Below are positions 49,462 through 58,236 of a DNA stretch of 64,000 bases, one piece after another. The translations under genes and the position numbers were made by a program. The stretch comes from Sphingomonas sp. PP-CE-1A-559 (GTDB lineage: Bacteria > Pseudomonadota > Alphaproteobacteria > Sphingomonadales > Sphingomonadaceae): the NCBI RefSeq assembly GCF_004340965.1, contig NZ_SLYA01000001.1, forward strand, positions 434,001-498,000, read 5' to 3'. The notes below the pieces were generated by a model. It did not search any database, was not told the origin of the DNA, and saw nothing but the letters and a program-made list of their open reading frames with translations. The number at the start of each line of letters is the position of its first letter. The first letter of the stretch is position 1.

Positions 49462-50898
49462 TCAGCTGATATGCACGGCCTTCGTGACGAGATGCGCGGC
49501 AATGCCCTCGGGGCCGTCCTCGGAACCATGCCCGCTCTCCTTCACGCCGCCGAACGGGCTGTCGGGATAACTGAGCCGGACATTGTTGATCGCGATCATC
49601 CCCGCCTCGATCGCGTCGCCGAGCATGTTCTGGCGACGGCCATTCTCGGTGAAGCAATACGCCGCCAGCCCGAACGGCAGGCGGTTGGCTTCGGTCACCG
49701 CGTCCTCGTCCGTCGCGAACCGGCTCAGCAGGGCGACCGGGCCGAACGGCTCCTCGTTCATCGCGCGCGCCGACAGCGGCACGTCGGCCAGCACGGTCGG
49801 CTGGAAAAAGAACCCGCCCTGGCCGCCATAGTCGCCACCCGCGAGCAGCTTGGCGCCGTGCCCCGTCGCGTCGCCGACCAGCTCGGCGATCGCATCGGGA
49901 CGGCGGGCGTTGGCCATCGGGCCCATCTGGCTCGCCGCATCCATGCCGTCGCCGATCTTCAGCGCGCGCGTCCGCTCGGCAAAACCGGCGGCAAACCGGT
50001 CATAGATGCCGTCCTGCACGTGGAAGCGCGTCGGCGCGACGCAGACCTGGCCGGCGTTGCGAAACTTGTGCGCGACCAGCGTATCGAGCGTCTTCTCCAG
50101 GTCGCAATCGTCGAACACCAGCACCGGGCCGTGCCCGCCCAGTTCCATCGTTGTCCGCATCATCGTATCGGCGGCCAGCTTCATCAGCGCCTTGCCGACC
50201 GGCACCGACCCCGTGAAGCTCAGTTTTCGCGTGATCGGCGAGGCGAGCAGATGGCGCGACACCATGTCCGGCACGCCGAACACGCACTGCGCGACGTCAC
50301 CGGGCAACCCCGCGTCCTGGAAGCAGCGCATGACCTCGACCGCGCTACCCGCAGTTTCCTCGGATGGCTTGATGATGATCGAGCAGCCGGCCGCAACCGC
50401 CGGCGCGATCTTCCGCACGACGTTCATGATCGGGAAGTTCCACGCGCAGAACGCCGCCACCGGGCCGACCGGCTGGTGCAGGACCAGGCTGCGCGTACCC
50501 GATGGGCGGGGCAGGACGCGGCCATAGACGCGCAGGCCCTCGGCGGCGTGGAAATCGAGCAACGCGGCGGCAAACGCGACCTCGCCCTTCGCCTCGGCCT
50601 GGATCTTGCCCTGCTCGAGCGTTGCGATACGCGCGATGTGATCGCCGCGCTCGCGCAGCAGTTGCGCGGTCCGGACCAGGATCGCGGCGCGCTTTTCCGG
50701 CGGGGTCGCACGCCATGCGATAAAGCCGCGCTGCGTCGCCTCCAGCGCACGATCGAGGTCCGCAGCGTTGGCGAGCGGCAACGCCGCCTGTCCGGCACCG
50801 GTCGCCGGGTTCAGCACGTCGCGCGTGTCGCGACCGTCGCCGCTCAGCCATTCGCCGGCGATGTAGAGCCCGAGCTTGGTGTCATAGGCGGTGGTCAT
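49462..50898 (-). CDS. NAD(P)-dependent aldehyde dehydrogenase, succinate-semialdehyde type
   Basis: A 478-aa enzyme. The catalytic Glu is in TMELGGHGPVLVF and the catalytic Cys in NAGQVCVAPTRF; the nucleotide-binding loop is FTGSVPVGKAL. Its N-terminal IAGEWLSGDGRDTRDVLNPA and length fit the succinate-semialdehyde/glutarate-semialdehyde group. The exact aldehyde is not certain. I used the ATG at 50898 with a CGGAGACG site; 50940 is an in-frame alternative. It is divergent from the phospholipase C gene. Confidence 0.9.
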   Translation of the reverse strand: MTTAYDTKLGLYIAGEWLSGDGRDTRDVLNPATGAGQAALPLANAADLDRALEATQRGFIAWRATPPEKRAAILVRTAQLLRERGDHIARIATLEQGKIQAEAKGEVAFAAALLDFHAAEGLRVYGRVLPRPSGTRSLVLHQPVGPVAAFCAWNFPIMNVVRKIAPAVAAGCSIIIKPSEETAGSAVEVMRCFQDAGLPGDVAQCVFGVPDMVSRHLLASPITRKLSFTGSVPVGKALMKLAADTMMRTTMELGGHGPVLVFDDCDLEKTLDTLVAHKFRNAGQVCVAPTRFHVQDGIYDRFAAGFAERTRALKIGDGMDAASQMGPMANARRPDAIAELVGDATGHGAKLLAGGDYGGQGGFFFQPTVLADVPLSARAMNEEPFGPVALLSRFATDEDAVTEANRLPFGLAAYCFTENGRRQNMLGDAIEAGMIAINNVRLSYPDSPFGGVKESGHGSEDGPEGIAAHLVTKAVHIS

Positions 50899-51247
50899 AA
50901 TCGTCTCCGTTGTTGGCGTCGCGTTCGGCTGAACCGTCATGTCGTCGTCGATCGTCGCCGCGGTAAGACCCAAGGCGTAATCGAGGGATCGTACGTGGCA
51001 ATCGCCGGATCGATCGAGCGAAATGCCGGGATCGCCCGGCACGGCGACCGCAGCATATGGCAGCGGGTCCACAGGCTCAACCGGAGCGATGCGATCGTCG
51101 CGCCTATCATCGGTGCGGAGGCCCGGCCCCGCGCGACGCCTCGTGTCACGTACATGACACGCATCGGGAATACGGAGCAGGCGCACAGTATCTTGTGCGA
51201 TCCCACGCGTTTGCGGATCGTGCGCGTTCATCATTCGGATCGTAGCC
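50899..51247. other. 349-base divergent intergenic region (aldehyde dehydrogenase and phospholipase C)
   Basis: The near-palindrome GTGTCACGTACATGACAC at 51143-51160 (arms GTGTCA/TGACAC) looks like an operator. I see no gene here. A divergent promoter pair is expected. Confidence 0.5.
51143..51160. promoter_or_regulatory. palindromic operator candidate
   Basis: GTGTCA-CGTACA-TGACAC, perfect 6-base arms, 88 bases before the phospholipase start and within the divergent promoter region. The regulator is unknown. Confidence 0.45.
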
Positions 51248-53347
51248 ATGACAGAAGTTTCTCGTCGCACACTGCTCGCCGCCGGCCTGTCCGGTGCGAC
51301 GCTGTCCGCGTTTCCCGCGGCGATTGCGCGCGCGGCGGCGATCGCACCCGACGTGAAGACGGGCTCGATCATGGATGTCGAGCACGTCGTCATCCTGATG
51401 CAGGAAAATCGCGGCTTCGATCATTATTTCGGGTCGCTGCGCGGCGTCCGCGGGTTTGCGGACCGGTTGCCGATCCCCGTCCCGTCCGAGGCCGACGCGA
51501 CGAAACCGGCGCCGGTCTGGTACCAGAGCGATCGAACCGCCCCCGGCGGCGCGCGGACGGTCCTGCCGTTCCACCTCGCGACGCGCAGGAATTTCGACCT
51601 GATGCGGATGGAGGGCACGCCGCATAGCTGGCCCGATGCGCAGCGCGGATGGGACGAGGGGCGGATGGCGCACTGGCCCGAAGCCAAGAGCCAGCGCGCG
51701 ATGGGGCATTATCGTCGCGAGGACATCCCGTTCCAGTTCGCGCTCGCAGAGGCGTTCACGGTATGCGACGCCTATCATTGCTCGGTCCAGACCGGCACGA
51801 ACACCAACCGCCTGTTCCTGTGGAGCGGCACCAACGATCCCGGCGGCACGCTGGGCGGTCCGGCGATCGGCAATTCGCACGACAGTTTTCCCGCGGACGG
51901 CGGCGCTGCCGATCCGTATCGCTGGACGACGGTGGTCGAGCGGTTGCAGGCGAAGCGTGTCGACTGGCGCATCTACCAGGACATGGCCGACAATTTCACC
52001 GACAACCCGCTGGTCGGCTTCGCCGCGTTCCGGGACGCGCACCGGGGTGATGGGGATCCTGCCTTACGAGAGCGCGCGCTGACGACCCGCGGGCTCGACG
52101 TCTTGCGCGCGGACGTGCTCGGCGGGCGGCTGCCACAAGTGTCGTACGTCATCGCCACCGCGAAAGGCTCCGAGCATCCCGGCCCTTCGAGCCCCGCGCA
52201 AGGCGCCGCCTATACCGCCGACGTACTCGACGCGCTGACCGCGGACCCCAAGGTCTGGGCGCGAACCGTGCTGCTCGTGATGTTCGACGAGAATGACGGC
52301 TTCTTCGATCACGTCCCGCCGCCGGCGCCACCCTCGCACGCCGCCGACGGCACGCTGCTCGGCGGATCGACGGTCGATCTCGATGGCAGCTATCACCGCC
52401 ACCCAAGCAAAAGCGATGCGGCGCTCGATCTGCCCGCCTATCGCGGCCGGGCGTATGGGCTGGGCCCGCGCGTGCCGATGTACGTCGTCTCGCCGTGGAG
52501 CCGGGGCGGGTGGGTCAACTCGCAGGTATTCGATCACACTTCGGTAATCCGCTTCCTCGAACGCCGGTTCGACTTCCACGAGCCCAACATCGCGCCGTGG
52601 CGCCGCGCGGTCTGCGGCGACCTGACGTCCGCGTTCGACTTCACCGCGGCCGACCCTGCGCCGTTCGCCGCGATGCCCGATCCACGGCCCGATGCCGTCC
52701 GGGCCGCGGCGATCCCCAAGCAGATAAGCCCCCAGGCACCAGCCGGGTCGCTGCACCCATGGCAGGAACCCGGCATCCGCCGCGCTCGTCCGCTGCCCTA
52801 TGCCTTGGCCGTCAGCGAGAGGATCGCCGATCGCGCGCTCCATCTACGCTTCGGAACGGAAGGGACACAGGCGGCGGTGTTCCACGTCTACGACCGCACC
52901 GCCCTGGCCCAAGCGCCGCGCCGCTTCACCGTCGAGCCCGGACACGCGTTGGACGGGCGGTGGCCGTTCGACGACGCGAGCCTTTACGATCTGTGGGTGC
53001 TCGGCCCGAACGGCTTCCACCGCCATTTCGCCGGCAGCGGAAACGATCCGGCACACCTGTACCGGATGCAGTGGATCACTACCGCGGACGATCTTGTTCT
53101 GCGACTGCTTGGCAGCCAGCGCAATCATGGTCTGGTGGCGAGCGTTGCGGCGATCGGCATGCCGCCCAAGGTGATACCATTGGCCGAAACACGCTATCGC
53201 TGGCCTCTCCGCGACAATTTCGGCTGGTACGACGTCACGGTATCCACCGCGACGGCTCCCCGATTTCGGCGTCGCGTGTCCGGCCGCGTCGATGCGCCAG
53301 GCCGGATCACGTGTAGCGATCCATTTTCGCCTGGCGCCAACGCGTAG
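51248..53347 (+). CDS. phosphocholine-specific phospholipase C, Tat-exported
   Basis: A 699-aa protein with the Tat signal SRRTLLAAG and cleavage near ARAAA. The catalytic region has ILMQENRGFDHYFGSLRGVRG, SVQTGTNTNRLFLW, VMFDENDGFFDHVPPPAPP and DHTSVIRFLERRF, as in the PlcC/PlcN/PlcH and acid phosphatase group. Two C-terminal DUF756-like domains complete it. It hydrolyses phosphatidylcholine or related phospholipids in the periplasm or outside. Single gene, divergent from the aldehyde dehydrogenase. Confidence 0.92.
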   Translation: MTEVSRRTLLAAGLSGATLSAFPAAIARAAAIAPDVKTGSIMDVEHVVILMQENRGFDHYFGSLRGVRGFADRLPIPVPSEADATKPAPVWYQSDRTAPGGARTVLPFHLATRRNFDLMRMEGTPHSWPDAQRGWDEGRMAHWPEAKSQRAMGHYRREDIPFQFALAEAFTVCDAYHCSVQTGTNTNRLFLWSGTNDPGGTLGGPAIGNSHDSFPADGGAADPYRWTTVVERLQAKRVDWRIYQDMADNFTDNPLVGFAAFRDAHRGDGDPALRERALTTRGLDVLRADVLGGRLPQVSYVIATAKGSEHPGPSSPAQGAAYTADVLDALTADPKVWARTVLLVMFDENDGFFDHVPPPAPPSHAADGTLLGGSTVDLDGSYHRHPSKSDAALDLPAYRGRAYGLGPRVPMYVVSPWSRGGWVNSQVFDHTSVIRFLERRFDFHEPNIAPWRRAVCGDLTSAFDFTAADPAPFAAMPDPRPDAVRAAAIPKQISPQAPAGSLHPWQEPGIRRARPLPYALAVSERIADRALHLRFGTEGTQAAVFHVYDRTALAQAPRRFTVEPGHALDGRWPFDDASLYDLWVLGPNGFHRHFAGSGNDPAHLYRMQWITTADDLVLRLLGSQRNHGLVASVAAIGMPPKVIPLAETRYRWPLRDNFGWYDVTVSTATAPRFRRRVSGRVDAPGRITCSDPFSPGANA

Positions 53348-53395
53348 ACCTGGTCGGTCCACCGAGGCCGATACGACCGCACAACCGCAAACGCG

Positions 53396-53647
53396 TCATC
53401 CGGCGGGAGACTTCCGATCGGCGTCTTCCTCGCGCAGGAACTGAAGAAGCTCCTCAATCTCGTCCGATCCATAGCGCAGTGCCATGTCGTCCACCTCGAT
53501 CTCGACCATAGCGCGATCCTCCGGCGACCAGCCGGCCAGGATGTCGGCACAGTCGGCCAAAGACCCGCGCGCAACGCTCCTCCGCTCCCCACCCGATGTG
53601 TCGGTGCGGTAGATCGTGGCTGGCTCACTCAGCGGATAGGTCGTCAT
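53396..53647 (-). CDS. small acidic protein of unknown function
   Basis: An 83-aa protein (MTTYPLSEPATIYRTDTSGG; DRAMVEIEVDDMALRYGSDE). It is acidic at its C-terminus. It is the last gene of the minus-strand stress cluster. I do not recognise a family. Confidence 0.65.
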   Translation of the reverse strand: MTTYPLSEPATIYRTDTSGGERRSVARGSLADCADILAGWSPEDRAMVEIEVDDMALRYGSDEIEELLQFLREEDADRKSPAG

Positions 53648-53721
53648 GGATCTCGTCTCTTCCGTCCGGCACTGTATGGGATGCGGATGCCCGCCGACTG
53701 CATGCCGGCGGGCATTCGACG

Positions 53722-54225
53722 TCATTCGTCTTCTGCGTCGATATTGACGGTCGTCTCGGCAAGCTTCGTCATATATTCGTCGCCGCCATAGATGTCCTTG
53801 GTGGCCGCACTCAGCTTCTTGTGATCGTCCTTGAGACCCAGCGCCTTGGCGTACGCCGTCGCCGTGCCGAACCCGGCGATCCCGTAATGCGTCATCCGTT
53901 GGTACTGCGCGATGATCATCACATCGAGCAGCGGACCCTTCTCTGGCCCTTCCTCGAGGACATGCTTGGTGGCTTCGGCGACGAGGCCTTCCATGCCCTT
54001 GCAATGCTCCTTCGAGACTTTCTCGTCGTTCGACGCGATCAGGTCCTTGAGCAGGTCGGTATGCGTCTCGATATCCGCCTGCGACTTGGTCAGCATATCC
54101 TTCAGCGATGCGTCGCTCGCCTTCGACGTGATCTTCTTCAGGACCTTCTTCATCTGGTCGTTCGCGGACCAGAGGTCCTTCAGCTCGTCGGTGTAGATTT
54201 CCTGGAGATCTTCGGGTGCGGACAT
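53722..54225 (-). CDS. YciE/YciF ferritin-like protein (DUF892)
   Basis: A 167-aa helical protein with a ferritin-like four-helix pattern (IYTDELKDLWSANDQMKKVL; HTDLLKDLIA; MEGLVAEATKHVLE; VMIIAQYQRMTHYGIAGFGT). The carboxylate and His residues could bind a di-metal centre. In other bacteria the family is induced by osmotic or general stress. It lies in a cluster with an acidic disordered protein and an alcohol dehydrogenase. Confidence 0.88.
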   Translation of the reverse strand: MSAPEDLQEIYTDELKDLWSANDQMKKVLKKITSKASDASLKDMLTKSQADIETHTDLLKDLIASNDEKVSKEHCKGMEGLVAEATKHVLEEGPEKGPLLDVMIIAQYQRMTHYGIAGFGTATAYAKALGLKDDHKKLSAATKDIYGGDEYMTKLAETTVNIDAEDE

Positions 54226-54308
54226 GGGATCATCCTTATGGGCTCACCGGCGGAATGCGCGGCGACTGGTTTTGAAACTTGGGAAATGCGGATCGAAGCG
54301 CGGCGACC

Positions 54309-54767
54309 TCAACCGGCGCCGGGCTGCTTCTGCTCGTCCTCATAGTCGGCATCGGTACCGATCTTGCCGTTGGCCTCGGCCTCGGCGATGCCCGATGTCT
54401 CGACCACTTCGATCGTCCTACCTTCGGCAGCGATCGCATGGGGTTCGCGGTCGGCATCCGGGTCGGCGGCGATCGTCGTACGGTCACCGCCGTCCGAGCC
54501 TGCGACACCGTTTCCGGCAGTGCCGCCGTCTTCGCCGGCCTGGCCGCTGCCGTGATAGGCGATGTCGGTCTGGCCGCCATGCGCCATGAAACCGGTGTTG
54601 GTCTCGGTCTTGCCGGCATGCGGGTTGGGATAGGACCCGCCGCCACTTTCGCCGCCCTCGCTGCGGCCGTGAACATCATCGTTGCCGCGGTGCGAGTCCG
54701 ACACGCCGTCCGGTGCGCCCTTGCTGGCGGGATTGCCGGAAACGGGGGCATGAACCTTGTCACTCAT
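54309..54767 (-). CDS. acidic, Gly/Asp/Glu-rich, probably disordered protein
   Basis: A 152-aa protein (MSDKVHAPVSGNPASKGAPD; HRGNDDVHGRSEGGESGGGS; YPNPHAGKTETNTGFMAHGG). It has no predicted core and is rich in Gly, Asp, Glu and Ser, as hydrophilin or stress proteins are. I recall similar short proteins in Sphingomonas. It lies 83 bases before the DUF892 gene. Function unknown. An in-frame ATG at 54797 is an alternative start. Confidence 0.75.
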   Translation of the reverse strand: MSDKVHAPVSGNPASKGAPDGVSDSHRGNDDVHGRSEGGESGGGSYPNPHAGKTETNTGFMAHGGQTDIAYHGSGQAGEDGGTAGNGVAGSDGGDRTTIAADPDADREPHAIAAEGRTIEVVETSGIAEAEANGKIGTDADYEDEQKQPGAG

Positions 54768-54795
54768 CGGTACGTCCTTCTGAATGTAGCGGGTC

Positions 54796-54836
54796 AAAAC
54801 AAATCGACCCGATCCGCTCGTCAGGAGCGGACCGGG
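54796..54836 (-). terminator. intrinsic terminator of the alcohol dehydrogenase gene
   Basis: On the minus strand the 12-bp stem CCCGGTCCGCTC/GAGCGGATCGGG (one G-T pair, loop CTGAC) is followed by TCGATTTGTTTTG. It separates the alcohol dehydrogenase from the acidic-protein gene. Confidence 0.75.
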
Positions 54837-54847
54837 CCGGGGAGGGG

Positions 54848-56020
54848 TTACGGCCGCAGCACGACCTTGATGACGCCGTCCTGCTTGTCGCGGAACTTCT
54901 GGTACATTTCAGGCGCATCCTCGAGGCTGGCCGGGTGCGTCACGACGAAGCTCGGATCGATGTCGCCCGCCTCGATCCGAGCGAGCAGCGGCTTGGTATA
55001 GGCCTGGACGTGGGTCTGGCCGGTCTTGATTGTCAGCCCCTTGTTCATCATCGCGCCGATCGGGATCTTGTCGCCCATCCCGACATAGACGCCGGGGATC
55101 GACACCGTGCCGCCCATCCGGCAGCTCATGATCGCCTCGCGCAGCACATGGACGCGGTCGGTGGCGAGGAACGTCGCCGCCTTTACCTTGTCGATCACCG
55201 CATCCATCGCGCCATGACCCGAAGCCTCGGCACCGACCGCGTCGATGCAGCTGTCGGGACCGCGGCCCTTGGTGCGGAACTGCAGCTCGTCATAGACGCT
55301 GTCGACCTCGGCGAAGTTGATCGTCTCCGCGCCGCCGGCCTCGGCCATCGCCAGACGCTCGGGCACCTCGTCGATTGCGATCACGCGGCCCGCGCCCAGC
55401 ATCAGCGCCGATCGGATCGCGAACTGGCCGACCGGACCGCAACCCCAGATCGCCACGGTATCGCCCGGCTCGATCTGCGCATTCTCCGCGGCCATGTAGC
55501 CGGTCGGGAAGATGTCGGAGAGGAACAGCGCCTGCTCGTCGGTAACGCTGTCGGGAACCTTGATCGGACCGATATCGGCCATCGGCACGCGCAGATACTC
55601 GGCTTGGCCACCGCAATAACCACCCAGCATGTGGCTGAACCCGAACAGGCCGGCGGGCGAATGGCCCATCGCCTTGATCGCCATCTCCGCATTCGGATTG
55701 GTCCGCTCGCAAGCCGAGAACAGTCCCTTGCGGCAGAAGAAGCAATCGCCGCAGCTGATCGTGAACGGCACGACGACGCGGTCGCCGATCTTCAGGTTGG
55801 TGACTTCGGAACCGAGCGCGACGACGACGCCCATGTTCTCATGACCGAGGATGTCGCCCGCCTGCATCGTCGGCTGGTATCCGTCGAGCAGATGAAGATC
55901 GGACCCGCAGATCGCGCAGGCCGACACCTTGATGATCGCATCGCGCGGATGCTTGATCTCGGGATCTGCAACAGTATCGACCCGAACATCGCCTTTTCCA
56001 TGCCAAACAAGTGCGCGCAT
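54848..56020 (-). CDS. zinc-dependent alcohol dehydrogenase (formaldehyde-dehydrogenase-like MDR)
   Basis: A 390-aa medium-chain dehydrogenase. The catalytic zinc site is in [13 protein letters not shown] and GHENMG, the structural zinc in [15 protein letters not shown], and the nucleotide-binding [10 protein letters not shown]. It resembles the glutathione-independent formaldehyde dehydrogenase group. The start at 56020 is preferred over 56068 by its GGAGAT site. A perfect FNR-type box lies about 250 bases upstream. Confidence 0.92.
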   Translation of the reverse strand: MRALVWHGKGDVRVDTVADPEIKHPRDAIIKVSACAICGSDLHLLDGYQPTMQAGDILGHENMGVVVALGSEVTNLKIGDRVVVPFTISCGDCFFCRKGLFSACERTNPNAEMAIKAMGHSPAGLFGFSHMLGGYCGGQAEYLRVPMADIGPIKVPDSVTDEQALFLSDIFPTGYMAAENAQIEPGDTVAIWGCGPVGQFAIRSALMLGAGRVIAIDEVPERLAMAEAGGAETINFAEVDSVYDELQFRTKGRGPDSCIDAVGAEASGHGAMDAVIDKVKAATFLATDRVHVLREAIMSCRMGGTVSIPGVYVGMGDKIPIGAMMNKGLTIKTGQTHVQAYTKPLLARIEAGDIDPSFVVTHPASLEDAPEMYQKFRDKQDGVIKVVLRP

Positions 56021-56205
56021 CAGAAGATCTCCGTCATAGAATTGCAGACTAGTGCTCACGCACGACACAACATCGCATCAGATATGACTCGGCGATGGCG
56101 CAAACGCCGCCTGACCATCATCAACACTATGCACTGTCGCCACGAAGTCCCGGCCGCGACGTTTCCGCGTCGTCGCCGTCAGCGTGAACGTATCCCGGGG
56201 AGTAT

Positions 56206-56231
56206 AGCGATCAAAGTAGCGTCATCGTTCC
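56206..56231 (-). promoter_or_regulatory. weak EcfG-like promoter candidate
   Basis: On the minus strand GGAAC, 17 bases, then CGCT. The general-stress sigma EcfG consensus is GGAAC-N16/17-CGTT, so the -10 has one mismatch. It lies 186 bases before the alcohol dehydrogenase start. Confidence 0.3.
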
Positions 56232-56266
56232 TGCGTCACGCCAATATCCGCAGTTAAAATTTCATG

Positions 56267-56280
56267 TTGATTGTGATCAA
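56267..56280. promoter_or_regulatory. perfect FNR/FixK-type box
   Basis: TTGAT-TGTG-ATCAA matches the FNR/FixK core TTGAT-N4-ATCAA at every position. It lies in a 531-base AT-rich gap between the alcohol dehydrogenase (minus) and the HAD operon (plus). The rest of the gap holds no gene I can support. Confidence 0.65.
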
Positions 56281-56551
56281 TATCGATGAACTTAAACTAA
56301 ATCGAGATACCACAATGAAAGTCCATAGATCGTAAGGACTTGTCGAGCTTGATCGCTCTGCGACATTGATGCTGCGGCTTCCTCTGCGCAACGGCGATTG
56401 CCCTACCAAGTTTGCAGACGCCGGGGCCAATTCGGAGTGTGGACCGTTAGGACGCTATCGCAGTCTGCCGACGCCGTTCGCCCGCCACGCCTTGCACGGC
56501 GCTGCGGCGTTCCGACGGGCGGGTGCACGATTTCAGATCCGGGATAGCCTC

Positions 56552-57217
56552 ATGCAGATCAAAGCCATTCTCTTCGATATCGACGGTACGCTGGTCGACA
56601 CCAACGACATGCACGTCCTCGCCTGGGAGGAGGCGTTCGCGACCGTCGGCGCATCGTTCGACCGCCAGGTGATCCACGACCAGATCGGCAAGGGGACTGA
56701 CATGCTCGTGCCGACGCTGCTGCCGGACGCGGACGAAGATCAGCAGGAAAAGCTCGGCGACACGCACGGCGCGATCTTCAAGGCGAAATACCTGGAGACC
56801 GCCAAGCCGTTCGCGCAGGCGCACGACCTGTTGGCCCACGCGCATGGTCTCGGGCAGCAGGTCGTACTGGCATCGTCCGCCTCCGAGGCAGAACTCGACC
56901 ATTACATAGACCTGCTCGACGCACGCGACCTGATCGCCGCGACGACGAGCAGCGACGACGTCGAGAAGACCAAGCCCGCGCCCGACATCTTCGCGACCGC
57001 GCTCAAGAAACTGCCGGGGATCGACCCCACCGAGGTGATCGTCGTCGGCGACACGCCCTACGACATCGAGGCCGCCGCCAAATGTGGAATCGCCGCGGTC
57101 GCCGTCCGATCGGGCAAGTTCGAGGACAGGCAACTCCAGTCGGCAGGCGCGATCGCGATCTACGACGACGTCGCGGCCTTGCTTGCCGACTACGCAACCT
57201 CGCCGCTGGGACGCTGA
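56552..57217 (+). CDS. HAD-family phosphatase (beta-phosphoglucomutase-like)
   Basis: A 221-aa hydrolase with motif I DIDGTLVDTND, motif II in LASSASEAELD, Lys in KTKPAPDIF and motif IV GDTPYDIEAAA. A cap domain lies between motifs I and II. The substrate is a small phosphorylated compound. It is the first gene of a tight three-gene operon (HAD-SDR-patatin). Confidence 0.9.
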   Translation: MQIKAILFDIDGTLVDTNDMHVLAWEEAFATVGASFDRQVIHDQIGKGTDMLVPTLLPDADEDQQEKLGDTHGAIFKAKYLETAKPFAQAHDLLAHAHGLGQQVVLASSASEAELDHYIDLLDARDLIAATTSSDDVEKTKPAPDIFATALKKLPGIDPTEVIVVGDTPYDIEAAAKCGIAAVAVRSGKFEDRQLQSAGAIAIYDDVAALLADYATSPLGR

Positions 57218-57222
57218 TCGAC

Positions 57223-58236
57223 ATGGCCATCACCCTGAAACCCCTCCGCGATCAGGTCATCGTCGTCACCGGCGCAACCAGCGGCAACGGTCTCGCCATA
57301 GTCGAGGAAGCCGCGCGCCGCGGTGCGGCCGTCGTCGCGACCGCGCGGAACGAAGTGGCGCTCGAGGCACTCCGCGATCGCCTGTCGGCCGACGGCGGAC
57401 GCATCGCGATCTGCGCCGCGGACGTCAGCGACATGGCCGCGGTCGAGCGTGTCGCCGCCGTCGCGGTCGAGGCGTTCGGCGGGTTCGACAGCTGGGTCAA
57501 CAACGCCGGCACCGGCACCTACGGCACGCTCGAGCAGGTCCCGGTCGCCGATCATCGCCGCGTGTTCGACGTCAATTATTTCGGCGTGCTGCACGGCTCG
57601 CTCGTCGCCGCGCGACATCTGCGCGGGCGTGGTGGGGCCATCATCAACGTCGGGTCGATCCTCAGCGACCGCGCGATCGTCGAGCAGGGGCCGTATTGCG
57701 CGACCAAGCATGCTGTGCAGGCGCTGACCGACACGCTGCGGATGGAGTTGGAGCAGGAGGGGGCCAACATTTCCGTCACCCTCATCAAGCCGGGCGCGAT
57801 CGACACGCCGTTTCCCGAGCATGCGCGCAACTTCATGGACCAGCCGCCCCGCCTGCCGCCGCCGCTCTACGCACCGTCGGTCGTCGCCGACGCGGTGCTG
57901 TTCGCCTGCGGAACACCGCGGCGCACGCTGTATGCCGGGGGCGGGGGGCTGCTGTCCTCGCTCCTTTCGCGCGCCGCGCCGCGGTTGAGCGACAAGATCA
58001 TGGAACTGGTCGGCACCGTCGCGCAGCAGAAGCCGGAAGATCCCGGCGACCCGGCGCGCCGCGACAACCTTTATGAGCCGCGCGTCGATGCGCTGCGCGG
58101 CAGCCAGGACGTCCACGCGCGGAAATCGAGCACCGTGTTGCAGGCGCAGAAACTCCATCCCGCCATCTTGGTGCTCGGTGTCGTCGGAGCCGGGATCGCG
58201 GTTGCCCTCAGCCGGCCGAAGGATACCAGCCGGTGA
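57223..58236 (+). CDS. short-chain dehydrogenase with C-terminal membrane segment
   Basis: A 337-aa SDR. The cofactor motif is TGATSGNG, the structural NNAG is present, and the catalytic Tyr-Lys is in YCATKHAVQ. After the usual domain it has an extra 90 residues with a short hydrophobic C-terminal segment (HPAILVLGVVGAGIAVALSR), probably a membrane anchor. It starts 5 bases after the HAD gene and its stop overlaps the patatin start by 4 bases. Confidence 0.9.
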   Translation: MAITLKPLRDQVIVVTGATSGNGLAIVEEAARRGAAVVATARNEVALEALRDRLSADGGRIAICAADVSDMAAVERVAAVAVEAFGGFDSWVNNAGTGTYGTLEQVPVADHRRVFDVNYFGVLHGSLVAARHLRGRGGAIINVGSILSDRAIVEQGPYCATKHAVQALTDTLRMELEQEGANISVTLIKPGAIDTPFPEHARNFMDQPPRLPPPLYAPSVVADAVLFACGTPRRTLYAGGGGLLSSLLSRAAPRLSDKIMELVGTVAQQKPEDPGDPARRDNLYEPRVDALRGSQDVHARKSSTVLQAQKLHPAILVLGVVGAGIAVALSRPKDTSR

